Made by a program: the position numbers and the translations under genes. The notes below the pieces were generated by a model. The model saw only the letters and a list, made by a program, of their open reading frames with translations. It had not been told where the DNA came from and did not search any database. Positions 6,522 through 13,833 of a stretch of DNA of 16,294 nt are shown piece after piece. Numbering within the stretch: position 1 is the first letter of the stretch; each line of letters opens with the position of its first letter. Source of the stretch: JBOGOC01 sp050747525 (GTDB lineage: Bacteria; Acidobacteriota; Polarisedimenticolia; JACPZX01; DASXTC01); NCBI GenBank assembly GCA_050747525.1, contig JBOGOC010000028.1, positions 1 to 16,294 on the forward strand. The letters run 5' to 3'.

Positions 6522-7862
6522 TCAATGGAACGGGCCCGGGGGACGGCCTTGCCGCTCCTCCGGGCCTTCCTGTGTCTGCCCCCCGTCGCTTTCCTCGCGC
6601 CGCCTTGTCACGTGCAGCACCAGGATGCGCCGCCTCTTCATCTGCCTCACCGTGAACGTGAACTGCCCGTCGGAGATGGTGTCGCCTTCGCCCGGCACGC
6701 GGCCGAACAGCTTCAGCACGTAGCCCCCCACCGTGTCCACGCCCCGCTCGCGGATGCGTCCCCGCACCCTGCGGTTGAACTCGGGGAGCGGCATGCTGGC
6801 GCGCACCCAGAAGGTGCCGCGCTGCTTGAGCGGGCGGAAGATCCGGACGGGGCGCTCGAACTCGTCGGCGAACTCCCCCATCATCTCCTCGAGCAGATCC
6901 TCCAGGGTGACCACGCCCGCGGTGCCGCCGTACTCGTCCACCACCACCGCCAGGTGAACGCGGCGCGCCTGCAGCTCGCGCACGAGCTGCCCCGCGCGGG
7001 TGACCTCGGGCACGAACACGGCGGGGCGCGCGAGGTCCTTCACCCCTTCGCCCGCGGCCAGCCCGAAGCGGTGCGCCAGCAGGTCTTTGGCGTAGAGCAC
7101 CCCCGTGATCTCGTCCAGGCTTCCGCGGTACACGGGCATGCGCGAATGACGGTGCTCGTAGACCAGGGCCAGCGCCTGGTCGAGGCCGGCCGCCTCGGGG
7201 ACCGCCACGATGTCGGGCCTGGGCACCATCACCTGGCGCACCTGGAGGTCTCCCAGGCGGAAGGCGGCCTCGATCATCTCGGTCTGGCTTCGCGTGAGGA
7301 CCCCGTCCCCCCGGCTGATCTCCACCAGCGTGCGGAAATCGTCCTCGCTCAGGGGCGCCGCGCTGCCGGCCGGAGCGGGGCGCCTGCGCCGCTCTGTGAG
7401 CAGGGCGGTGAGGCGAACCAGCGGCCAGACAATCGGCCGGACGGCCCACAGGAACCAGTGGACCGGCCTGGCCAGCCGCAGCGACACCGCTTCCGGGAAC
7501 GCCACGGCCAGCGACTTGGGGATGAGATCGCACACCAGCACGATCACGACCGAGGTGAGCGCCACCGCGGCGGCCATGGCCAGGCCACGCGGCATCTCAG
7601 CCACCGCGATGCGCCGCTGGAGGATGGCCGCAACGTTGGACGTGGCGATGTTGACCATCTCGGTCCCCGCGATGACGCTCACCACGAAGACCCGCGGGTC
7701 GCGAAGCGCTTCGGCGATGCGGGTGCCGGGCCCGGGCCGCTCCCGGCGGAACCGATCGATGCGCCACGGGCGCAGGCTGAAGAAGGCCGTCTCGGCCGCG
7801 GAGATGATGGCCGACACGCCGAGCAGGAAGACCAGCAGGAGAAGCAGCCCGGTGACGCTCAC
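6522..7862 (-). CDS. CorC/HlyC-family membrane protein with DUF21 (CNNM) and CBS domains
   Basis: Inner-membrane protein of about 446 residues in the CNNM/CorC family, linked to Mg2+ (and perhaps Co2+ or Na+) transport or efflux. The N-terminal DUF21 domain (about 1-180) has several membrane segments, including the first helix VTGLLLLLVFLLGV, with SAAETAFFSL and CDLIPKSLA as typical signatures. A CBS pair follows (about 200-315: VRQVMVPRPDIVAVP, then VVVDEYGGTAGVVTLEDLLEEM at its end), then a CorC_HlyC domain (about 330-415) and a polar Glu/Gln-rich tail. The start is taken as GTG at 7862, seven bases after GGAGG. An ATG at 7868 would add two residues but lies only one base from that SD. The gene begins about 25 bases after the carD terminator. 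Confidence 0.93.
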   Translation of the reverse strand: MSVTGLLLLLVFLLGVSAIISAAETAFFSLRPWRIDRFRRERPGPGTRIAEALRDPRVFVVSVIAGTEMVNIATSNVAAILQRRIAVAEMPRGLAMAAAVALTSVVIVLVCDLIPKSLAVAFPEAVSLRLARPVHWFLWAVRPIVWPLVRLTALLTERRRRPAPAGSAAPLSEDDFRTLVEISRGDGVLTRSQTEMIEAAFRLGDLQVRQVMVPRPDIVAVPEAAGLDQALALVYEHRHSRMPVYRGSLDEITGVLYAKDLLAHRFGLAAGEGVKDLARPAVFVPEVTRAGQLVRELQARRVHLAVVVDEYGGTAGVVTLEDLLEEMMGEFADEFERPVRIFRPLKQRGTFWVRASMPLPEFNRRVRGRIRERGVDTVGGYVLKLFGRVPGEGDTISDGQFTFTVRQMKRRRILVLHVTRRREESDGGQTQEGPEERQGRPPGPFH

Positions 7863-7869
7863 GGCCATG

Positions 7870-7874
7870 CCTCC
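7870..7874 (-). promoter_or_regulatory. Ribosome binding site of the CorC-like gene
   Basis: GGAGG is 1 base from the ATG at 7868 but 7 bases from the in-frame GTG at 7862, which favours the GTG. Confidence 0.5.
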
Positions 7875-7886
7875 GACGTGCCCTTG

Positions 7887-7924
7887 AAAACGAAAAGGCG
7901 GCAGGGAGGTTGCTCCCTGACGCC
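7887..7924 (-). terminator. Rho-independent terminator of carD
   Basis: On the minus strand GGCG-T-CAGGGAG, a 4-base loop, then CTCCCTG-C-CGCC form an 11-bp stem with one mismatch, followed by TTTTCGTTTT. It begins 27 bases after the carD stop. The complementary strand lacks a T run, so it acts only on carD-direction transcription. Confidence 0.88.
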
Positions 7925-7951
7925 CTTATGCGTCAAGCCGATGGGCCCGGC

Positions 7952-8455
7952 CTAGTGCTCGTTCGGCTTTGTGGCGGTCGACACGGCCTTGTCCACCTTG
8001 GCCTCGATCTGATCCTCGGGCAGGTTGGCCACCTCGGCGATCTCGCTCACGATGAGGTACCTGGACTTGTCGAGCATCTTTCTCTCGCGGTAGGAGAGAT
8101 TCTTGCTCTTGCTCAACATGGTCAGGTTCTTGAGAACCACGGCCACTTCGAAGATGTCACCCGTTCGCATCTTGTCCGAGTTCTCCTGGAAACGCCCCTT
8201 CCAGTCGCTGGTCACGATCACCTTGCTGCTGCGGAGCACCTTGAAGACCTTGTCCACGTCCTTGCGGGAGAGCACCCGGCGCAGGCCGACGTGGGTGGTG
8301 TTGGTGGTGGGGACCAGCACGGTGCTATCGTTGGACAGAATGCGCAACCTGTAGAACGTATTGTCCATGCCGGAGTTGGAGGCGGTCATGATCTGCTCCA
8401 CCACGCCGACGCCATGATTCGGATAAACCACCTTGTCTCCGACCTTGAAGTTCAT
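7952..8455 (-). CDS. carD: CarD-family transcriptional regulator (RNA polymerase-binding)
   Basis: Global regulator that binds the RNA polymerase beta subunit and stabilises the open promoter complex; 167 residues, the typical size. The N-terminal Tudor-like RNAP-interaction domain is FKVGDKVVYPNHGVGVVEQI (3-22). The helical C-terminal domain has the conserved Trp85 in DWKGRFQENS, which in studied CarD proteins contacts the upstream edge of the transcription bubble, and KNLSYRERKMLDKSR (119-132). The start at MNFKVGDKV (8455) is preferred because GAGGAGG lies 8 bases upstream; a further in-frame ATG at 8476 would place that SD inside the gene. It is a single-gene unit with its own strong promoter and terminator. 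Confidence 0.96.
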   Translation of the reverse strand: MNFKVGDKVVYPNHGVGVVEQIMTASNSGMDNTFYRLRILSNDSTVLVPTTNTTHVGLRRVLSRKDVDKVFKVLRSSKVIVTSDWKGRFQENSDKMRTGDIFEVAVVLKNLTMLSKSKNLSYRERKMLDKSRYLIVSEIAEVANLPEDQIEAKVDKAVSTATKPNEH

Positions 8456-8477
8456 CGCGACGACCTCCTCGGGCATT

Positions 8478-8500
8478 CGGGTACTCCTAGGTCCTACCCG
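8478..8500 (-). promoter_or_regulatory. Inverted repeat in the carD 5' leader
   Basis: CGGGTA and TACCCG arms flank a segment with a CCTAGG palindrome. It lies between the predicted start of transcription (~8519) and the SD. It could be an mRNA hairpin or a protein site; no known riboswitch is recognised. Confidence 0.4.
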
Positions 8501-8525
8501 GACATACCTTAAAAATCAATAGCTT

Positions 8526-8554
8526 ATTCTAGTACGGGAATGTCCCTACGTCAA
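8526..8554 (-). promoter_or_regulatory. Sigma70-type promoter of carD
   Basis: TTGACG (-35, 5/6) and TAGAAT (-10, 5/6) with an ideal 17-base spacer, giving a transcript start near 8519 and a ~64-base leader. The spacer contains the inverted repeat GGGA-CAT-TCCC, a possible operator. An AT-rich patch follows the -10. Confidence 0.75.
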
Positions 8555-8620
8555 TGGAATCGCCGTGATCCCGCGCCCACCGCGGATTCTGGCGCCATTC
8601 CCGCCGGCGAAACCTGCCGC

Positions 8621-8642
8621 CTTCCTAACCGCTTCCTAACCG
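8621..8642 (+). repeat. Tandem 11-bp direct repeat upstream of the diiron-oxidase-like gene
   Basis: CTTCCTAACCG occurs twice head to tail with no mismatch. The pair ends 9 bases before the -35 box, covering about -67 to -46 relative to the predicted start. An 11-bp period puts both copies on the same helix face, as in activator sites. Confidence 0.6.
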
Positions 8643-8651
8643 CCTGTTTCC

Positions 8652-8680
8652 TTGACACTTACAGGACAGCGAAATATCTT
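8652..8680 (+). promoter_or_regulatory. Promoter of the heme-oxygenase-like gene
   Basis: Perfect TTGACA, a 17-base spacer and TATCTT (4/6). The predicted start of transcription is at or next to the GTG at 8688. The in-frame TTG at 8652 is part of the -35 box, so it is unlikely to be a start codon. Confidence 0.6.
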
Positions 8681-8687
8681 CGCCTCC

Positions 8688-9452
8688 GTGACGGATCTCA
8701 AGGCCTCCCTGCTGAGGATCATGGACCACAAGGACCATTGGGCGTGGTCGGTGTTCGGCGGGCCGACGGCGACCCTCGAGCAGCTCCGTATTCATTTTCA
8801 GCAGGAATACGACGTTTACGTCAGGGATTTCCCTGTATTCCTGAGCAGGGTCCACTCCCGGTGCCCGGTGCAGGATGTGCGGCGGGACCTGGCCGAGAAC
8901 CTGTATGAAGAGGAGACGGGCGGGCTCTCGGGGACCGGCCCCCACCCCGAGCTGTTCCTCTATATGATGCAGGGACTGGGGTTCGAGAGAAAGGAGTTCC
9001 GCAACATCGCCCTCCTTGCCGAGAGCCGGGCCTACCGTGAGTGGCTCGACGAGGCGACCACCCGGCTCCCCTGGGTGGTGGGGGCGGCCGTCATGACCAT
9101 CTTCGTCGAAGGGAGCATCCACGACCGGCGCGAGATCTCCCAGCCCCCACGGCTGGCGGCGCCGGAGGAGATCGAGCGGGAGCTCCTGAGGGACAACCCG
9201 CTGGTCCGTTATCACGGGCTCGACCCTCGTTATCTCAAGCTCAAGAGAGCCCACGCTCGAGTGGAGGACGGCCACCGCCGCTCCGCCTGGCGCATCGTGC
9301 TCGACCACGCCCGCAGCGAAGGCGAGCGCATGCTGTGCGTGGAGGCCATGGAGCGCAGCCTCGAGCTGTGGCAGGCCTATCGCGACGGCGTGGCACGGGC
9401 CGCCGGCCTGTCCGCTCGCCGCACCACCCGCCGTCTGTCCCGATCCAGCTGA
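8688..9452 (+). CDS. Heme-oxygenase-like iron-containing redox enzyme (TenA/PqqC/CADD fold)
   Basis: Probably an all-helical metalloenzyme of the heme-oxygenase-like superfamily; 254 residues from GTG. Candidate metal ligands follow the order seen in diiron members such as CADD: a Glu in NLYEEETGG (74-76), His86 in GPHPELF, Glu141 in IFVEGSIHD, and an H-x3-E-x2-H motif (His189, Glu193, His196 in AHARVEDGH) where CADD has H-x3-D-x2-H. The family performs oxidative chemistry such as N-oxygenation, decarboxylation or cofactor synthesis; the substrate here cannot be told. The frame is open to TTG at 8652, but that overlaps the -35 box, so GTG at 8688 is chosen. An ATG at 8721 with GAGG nearby is an alternative. 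It lies 83 bases upstream of an ABC exporter operon on the same strand. Confidence 0.82.
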   Translation: MTDLKASLLRIMDHKDHWAWSVFGGPTATLEQLRIHFQQEYDVYVRDFPVFLSRVHSRCPVQDVRRDLAENLYEEETGGLSGTGPHPELFLYMMQGLGFERKEFRNIALLAESRAYREWLDEATTRLPWVVGAAVMTIFVEGSIHDRREISQPPRLAAPEEIERELLRDNPLVRYHGLDPRYLKLKRAHARVEDGHRRSAWRIVLDHARSEGERMLCVEAMERSLELWQAYRDGVARAAGLSARRTTRRLSRSS

Positions 9453-9467
9453 CCCCCTCCAGCTTGC

Positions 9468-9497
9468 TTGCCTGCCTCCCGGCCCTCGGGATAGAGT
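9468..9497 (+). promoter_or_regulatory. Weak candidate promoter of the ABC operon
   Basis: TTGCCT and TAGAGT (4/6 each) with an 18-base spacer in the 83-base gap before the ABC ATPase gene. A short TCCCG/CGGGA inverted repeat lies in the spacer. Co-transcription with the upstream gene is also possible. Confidence 0.25.
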
Positions 9498-9535
9498 AGC
9501 CCCCTCGCATCGCGAACTGAGGAGGGACCGACCCG

Positions 9536-10258
9536 ATGGGCGTTGACACTCAGGGCGCCACCACGCCCGGCACCGCCATGCGCAACAGCACCGAGGTGGT
9601 GCGCGTGGAGGCGGTCACCAAGCACTACTACCGCGACACCATCAAGATCCCCGTGCTCGAAGGGATCGACCTCTCCGTCAAGGAGGGGGACTTCCTGGCC
9701 CTCATGGGGCCGTCGGGCTCCGGCAAGTCGACGCTGCTCAACCTGATCGCCGGCATCGACCGGCCCAGCAAGGGGAAGGTGAGCGTGGCCGGCGTGGAGA
9801 TCAGCCGGCTCAGTGAAAGCGAGCTGGCGCGCTGGAGGGCGCGCCACGTGGGCTTCATCTTCCAGTTCTATCACCTGATCCCCGTGCTCACGGCGTACCA
9901 GAACGTGGCGCTGCCCCTCACCCTCACGAAGCTGTCACGCAAGGAGCGCGACGACCACGTGCGCGCGGCTCTGTCCATCGTGGGGCTGGCCGACCGGATG
10001 GACCATTTCCCCAGGCAGCTCTCGGGAGGGCAGGAGCAGCGCGTGGCCATCGCGCGCGCGGTGGTGACCGATCCGACCATCCTGCTCGCCGACGAGCCCA
10101 CCGGAGATCTGGACGCCCGGTCCGCCGAGGAGATCCTGGTGCTGATGGAGCGGCTCAACAGCGAGTTCAGGAAGACCATCGTCATGGTCACGCACGACCC
10201 GCGCGCGGCGCAGAAGGCGCACAGCGTGCGCCACCTCGACAAGGGAACGCTGAGCTGA
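9536..10258 (+). CDS. ABC transporter ATP-binding protein (LolD/MacB type)
   Basis: Cytosolic ATPase subunit of a type VII (mechanotransmission) ABC system; 240 residues. Motifs: Walker A GPSGSGKST (58-66), Q-loop Gln110 in FIFQFYHLIPVLTAYQNV, signature LSGGQ (162-166, followed by E where Q is usual), Walker B ILLADEP (182-188), H-loop His220. The FQFYHLIPVLTAYENV-type region is characteristic of LolD/MacB/FtsE relatives. An N-terminal extension of about 20 polar residues precedes the domain. The ATG has GGAGGG 9 bases upstream. The stop overlaps the next start (TGATG), so the subunits are coupled. Such systems move lipoproteins, peptides or lipids out of the inner membrane; the substrate is unknown. 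Confidence 0.95.
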   Translation: MGVDTQGATTPGTAMRNSTEVVRVEAVTKHYYRDTIKIPVLEGIDLSVKEGDFLALMGPSGSGKSTLLNLIAGIDRPSKGKVSVAGVEISRLSESELARWRARHVGFIFQFYHLIPVLTAYQNVALPLTLTKLSRKERDDHVRAALSIVGLADRMDHFPRQLSGGQEQRVAIARAVVTDPTILLADEPTGDLDARSAEEILVLMERLNSEFRKTIVMVTHDPRAAQKAHSVRHLDKGTLS

Positions 10259-11421
10259 TGCCCCAGATCGTCCTGCTCGTCCTGAAGAACGGACTGCGCA
10301 ACCGGGTGCGCACCCTGCTGACGATCCTGGGGATCTCGGTGGGCGTGATCGCCTACGCGTTCCTGCAGACGGTGCTGGTGGCCTACAACATCGGGGTGGA
10401 GGCCTCCAGCGACAACCGCCTGGTCACGCGCCACCGGGTGTCGCTGTTCAACCTGCTGCCGCTGGCGCAGAACGACAAGATCGCGCAGGTCCCCGGCGTG
10501 GCCAAGGTGGCCTACGGCATCTGGTTCGGCGGCTTCTACAAGGACGAGAAGAACTTCTTCGCCCAGTTCGGCATGAACCCTCCGTACCTCGATCTCTATC
10601 CCGAGTTCATCGTCCCTCCCGAGCAGCGTGCCGCCTGGGAGGCCGATCGCCAGGGGGCCATCGTGGGGCGCAAGCTGGCCGATCGCTTCGGGTGGAAGCT
10701 GGGAGATCGGGTCACGCTCACCGGCACCATCTTCTCGGGCGACTGGGACTTCAACATCGTGGGGATCTACAAGGGACGCGATCGCGCCACGGACGAGACC
10801 GCCATGCTGTTTCACTGGAAGCTGCTGGACGAGCGCCTTCTGACTGCCGGGCGCGGCTCCCAGGTGGGCTGGTACGTCATCGGGGTGGACGACCCCGCGC
10901 GCAACGGCGAGGTGAGCGACGCCATCGACGCCCTGTTCATCAACTCGTCGTACCCGACCCTCACCGAGACCGAGAAGGAGTTCAACAAGTCGTTCGTCTC
11001 GATGATGGGCACCATCATCACCATCATCCAGACGGCCGCCTGGGTCGTGATCGTCATCGTGCTGCTCATCATGACCAACACCATGGCCATGGCCGCCCGC
11101 GAGCGCATCACCGAGTACGGCGTGCTCAAGACGCTCGGCTTCCGGGCGGTCCACCTGGGCTCTCTCATCGCCGGCGAGGCGCTCCTGATCTCGTTCCTGG
11201 GGGCCGCGGTGGGATGCGCCATCGCCTACGGTCTCGTCTTCGTCGTCGGGCAGGCCATCGAGCTGAGCATGGGGTCGATGTTTCCCGTGTTCGAGCTGAG
11301 GCCGGTCACCGTGGCTGCGGCCATCGGCCTGGCCATGCTGTCGGGCCTGGCGGCCTGTCTCATCCCCATGGCACGGGCGATCCGCCTGCCGATCGTGGAC
11401 TCCCTGAGGCGGGTGGGCTGA
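10258..11421 (+). CDS. FtsX-like ABC transporter permease, first subunit
   Basis: Inner-membrane permease of 387 residues with LolC/MacB architecture: a membrane helix near 20-44, a large periplasmic domain (about 45-240), then three helices (about 245-275, 300-330, 350-375). The motif RITEYGVLKTLGF before the third helix is the usual coupling segment of FtsX-type permeases, and MARAIRLPIVDSLR ends the protein as in the family. It starts inside the stop of the ATPase gene and is followed after 2 bases by the second permease, so the pair probably forms a heterodimer. No periplasmic adaptor or outer-membrane partner is encoded nearby. Confidence 0.93.
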   Translation: MPQIVLLVLKNGLRNRVRTLLTILGISVGVIAYAFLQTVLVAYNIGVEASSDNRLVTRHRVSLFNLLPLAQNDKIAQVPGVAKVAYGIWFGGFYKDEKNFFAQFGMNPPYLDLYPEFIVPPEQRAAWEADRQGAIVGRKLADRFGWKLGDRVTLTGTIFSGDWDFNIVGIYKGRDRATDETAMLFHWKLLDERLLTAGRGSQVGWYVIGVDDPARNGEVSDAIDALFINSSYPTLTETEKEFNKSFVSMMGTIITIIQTAAWVVIVIVLLIMTNTMAMAARERITEYGVLKTLGFRAVHLGSLIAGEALLISFLGAAVGCAIAYGLVFVVGQAIELSMGSMFPVFELRPVTVAAAIGLAMLSGLAACLIPMARAIRLPIVDSLRRVG

Positions 11422-11423
11422 CG

Positions 11424-12608
11424 ATGCTGGCCATCCCGATCATCTACAACATCCGCAACCTGACGTCGCGCAAGGTGAGCACCGCGCTCACCGTGGCGGG
11501 GGTGGCCCTCGCCGTGGGGGTCCTGCTGGTGGTCATGATGCTGACCCACGGCCTGAACTACGCGCTGGTGGAAAGCGGCTCGCCGGACAACGCCATCATT
11601 CTGCGCAAGAGCTCCACGTCCGAGACCCTGAGCGGCCTGGGCCTGGACACGGTGTCGGTGCTGCGCACCCTTCCCGAGATCGCCACCGACCCGCAGGGCC
11701 GCGCGCTGGTGGCGGCCGAGGCGGTGGTGGGCGTGAACCTGCTGCGCCGCGGGCAGACCGGCGCGCGCTCGGGGTCCAACGTGACGGTGCGCGGCATCGA
11801 AGAGCGCTCGATGGCGCTGCGTCCCCTGCTGCGCGTCGTGGAAGGACGCGAGCCGACCCTGGGGAAGCCTGAGATCCTGGCCGGCAAGAACGCCGCGCGC
11901 GGCTTCCAGGGATGCGAGGTGGGCGGCTCCATCCCCATGGGGGGCCTGGACTGGCAGGTGGTGGGGGTGTTCGAGGCGGGCGGGTCCGCCTTCGAGTCGG
12001 AGCTGTGGGGAGACGGAAAGCTGCTGACGCAGGCGTTCGGGCGCGAGGGGGGCTACTCCTCGGTCACCTTCCGCCTGAAGGATCCGGAGCTGAGCCTGGA
12101 CGCCACGCAAGCCCGGCTCGACGCCGACCCGCGCCTCAACGTCGAGGTCAAGCGCGAGAGGGACTACTACGCGACGTCGTCCTCCGCCCTGCTCATCCTC
12201 ATCCAGATCCTTGGGGGCGTGCTGGTGGTGCTCTTCAGCTTCGGCGGCGTGCTGGGCGCGATGGTGACCATGTTCGCGTTCGTGGGATCGCGCACACGCG
12301 AGATCGGCACGCTGAGGGCCCTGGGCTTCTCGCGGCGATCCATCCTGTCGTCGTTCCTGATCGAATCCATCCTGTTGAGCCTCGCCGGCGGCGTGATCGC
12401 CTGCATCCCGGCCCTGCTGGTGCAGAACCTGACGTTCTCCACCACCAACTTCACCACCTTCACGGACGTGACCTGGAACTTCCGCGCGAGCCCCACCATC
12501 CTGGCCAGCGGTCTGGTCTTCGCCGTGGTGCTGGGAGTGGCCGGGGGGCTCATTCCCGCCGCGCGCGCCGCCACGATGCCCATCCTTCGGGCGCTGCGCG
12601 AAGGCTAG
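11424..12608 (+). CDS. FtsX-like ABC transporter permease, second subunit
   Basis: Inner-membrane permease of 394 residues with the same layout as its neighbour: first helix about 16-38, periplasmic domain to about 250, three C-terminal helices. The coupling motif is SRTREIGTLRALGFSRRSIL, and AARAATMPILRALREG closes the protein. The ATG follows the first permease stop by 2 bases; the frame is open far upstream, but that part is a shadow of the first permease. Two separate permease genes with one ATPase fit a LolCE-like heterodimer more than a MacB homodimer. Its TAG stop overlaps the TAG of the convergent methyltransferase gene in one CTAG. Confidence 0.93.
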   Translation: MLAIPIIYNIRNLTSRKVSTALTVAGVALAVGVLLVVMMLTHGLNYALVESGSPDNAIILRKSSTSETLSGLGLDTVSVLRTLPEIATDPQGRALVAAEAVVGVNLLRRGQTGARSGSNVTVRGIEERSMALRPLLRVVEGREPTLGKPEILAGKNAARGFQGCEVGGSIPMGGLDWQVVGVFEAGGSAFESELWGDGKLLTQAFGREGGYSSVTFRLKDPELSLDATQARLDADPRLNVEVKRERDYYATSSSALLILIQILGGVLVVLFSFGGVLGAMVTMFAFVGSRTREIGTLRALGFSRRSILSSFLIESILLSLAGGVIACIPALLVQNLTFSTTNFTTFTDVTWNFRASPTILASGLVFAVVLGVAGGLIPAARAATMPILRALREG

Positions 12609-13309
12609 GTGTGCGGCGTGAAGATCAGCACGTACTGATACGGAAGCAGATCCCGCTCACCTGAAAGGATCCACCCGGCCTCGGCGAACTCCTCGATCAC
12701 CTGCTCGCGGGCCAGCTTGTGATCCAGTGGCGGGCCCACCGGCAGCTCCCGCTTGTGGTAGTCGACGACCACCACCCGCCCGCCGGGCCGGAGGGATCGC
12801 CCCAGGACCCCGATCCACCCGATCCGATCGTTGACGTGATGGTAGGTGTCGCAGACGAAGACCAGGTCGACGCCACCGGGAGGCAGCTTCGGGTCGGCGG
12901 CGGCCCCCAGCGCCGCCACGGCATTGGTGAGCTTCTCGTCGCGGAACCGCCGTTCCATGTACGCCACCATCTTCGGTTCGATGTCCACGGCGAGGACGCG
13001 TCCCGACGGCCCCACCGCCTTCGCGAAGTGCGGCACGAAGTACCCGGTTCCCGCCCCCACGTCGGCCACGACCATGCCCGGCTCGACCCCCAAAGCGCCC
13101 GGGATCTGCTCCGGCTTCTGCCAGGCTCCCCGCTCGGGTGATTCGAAGACGCGCACCCATCGCTCGACGTCGTCGAAGGGATGGTCGGCGGTGGCGTCGT
13201 GGGCGGTGGCGTGGTCGTGCTGCGGAGCCGACGTGCCCGCGGCGCCGCATCCGGCAGCCAGCACGAAGGCCAGCAGCCAGCCCAGCCGCGGGGCGCGGCC
13301 CTCACTCAT
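12605..13309 (-). CDS. Exported, probably lipid-anchored SAM-dependent methyltransferase
   Basis: Class I methyltransferase of 234 residues with an N-terminal export signal. MSEGRAPRLGW is followed by LLAFVLAAGC, a likely lipoprotein signal with Cys21 as the lipidated residue, then a His-rich linker (HDHATAHDATADH, 31-43). The Rossmann domain has motif I VADVGAGTGYF (81-91), acidic Asp109 in VLAVDIEP, and FVCDTYHHVND (151-161). The SPERGAWQKPEQI segment before motif I occurs in a known group of secreted methyltransferases. The methyl acceptor is unknown, and a SAM-dependent enzyme outside the cytoplasm is unexpected. The ATG overlaps the stop of the zinc-ribbon CBS gene by 8 bases, so it is the last gene of that unit. 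Confidence 0.9.
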   Translation of the reverse strand: MSEGRAPRLGWLLAFVLAAGCGAAGTSAPQHDHATAHDATADHPFDDVERWVRVFESPERGAWQKPEQIPGALGVEPGMVVADVGAGTGYFVPHFAKAVGPSGRVLAVDIEPKMVAYMERRFRDEKLTNAVAALGAAADPKLPPGGVDLVFVCDTYHHVNDRIGWIGVLGRSLRPGGRVVVVDYHKRELPVGPPLDHKLAREQVIEEFAEAGWILSGERDLLPYQYVLIFTPHT

Positions 13310-13832
13310 GCGCCAGGACCTGATCCGCGATGTACTTCAGGATGCCGCGCACGGAGACGAAGCCGATCGGTCTGTTCTCGCGCACGATGGGGATGTGGCG
13401 GAAGCCCTTCATGGCCATCAGGTGGATGGCGTGGGCGATGGAGCTGTCCTCGGTGAGGGTGACCGGGCCGGCGGTCATCACCCTGGCCACCGGGGTGGCG
13501 TTGATGTCCAGGCCCGCTCCCCAGACGCGCGTCAGCACGTCGCGCTCGGTGAAGATCCCCACGAGCCGATCCTCGGAGCCGCGGTCCACCACCAGCACGC
13601 TGCCGTGCCTGCCCTCTCTCATGATGCGGATGGCGTCCCAGATGGTGGCAGTGGTGGCCGCGACGAGCGGCTTGAGGGGCCCGGCGTTCTTCACGGGATC
13701 GTGCAGGATGTGGCGCCCCAGGCCGGTGTGCTCCTTCTCGTCGTAGAGGTCGAACCCGGCAAGGTCGGTGCCGCACCCCTCGCAGGTGAACGCGCCCTGG
13801 ATGTTGTCGTGGCCGCACCCCGGGCAGACCAC
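13302..13832 (-). CDS. Zinc-ribbon and tandem CBS-domain protein
   Basis: Cytosolic protein of 176 residues. An N-terminal zinc ribbon has Cys3, Cys6, Cys17 and Cys20 (MVCPGCGHD...TCEGCGTD). Two CBS motifs follow: about 53-110 (LVAATTATIWDAIRIM ... LVGIFTERDVL) and 117-172 (VMTAGPVTLTEDSSIAHAIHLM ... PIGFVSVRGIL). CBS pairs bind adenosyl ligands such as AMP, ATP or SAM and act as energy or ligand sensors. The start is GTG at 13832 with GGAGG 5 bases upstream, lying in the end of the preceding gene, one base after its stop. The partner protein it regulates is not evident. Confidence 0.9.
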   Translation of the reverse strand: MVCPGCGHDNIQGAFTCEGCGTDLAGFDLYDEKEHTGLGRHILHDPVKNAGPLKPLVAATTATIWDAIRIMREGRHGSVLVVDRGSEDRLVGIFTERDVLTRVWGAGLDINATPVARVMTAGPVTLTEDSSIAHAIHLMAMKGFRHIPIVRENRPIGFVSVRGILKYIADQVLAHE

Positions 13833-13833
13833 G

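Noticed and set aside
6525..7955. 476-codon plus-strand frame opposite the CorC-like gene
   Set aside because: His/Gln/Arg-rich antisense shadow. A promoter-like sequence upstream at 6404 is noted, but the frame shows no protein-like features.
8652..8687. TTG start at 8652 for the heme-oxygenase-like protein
   Set aside because: No SD, and the TTG is the first part of a perfect TTGACA -35 box.
9477..9491. TCCCG/CGGGA stem-loop after the diiron-oxidase-like gene
   Set aside because: Only 5 bp and no T run follows, so it is not supported as a terminator.
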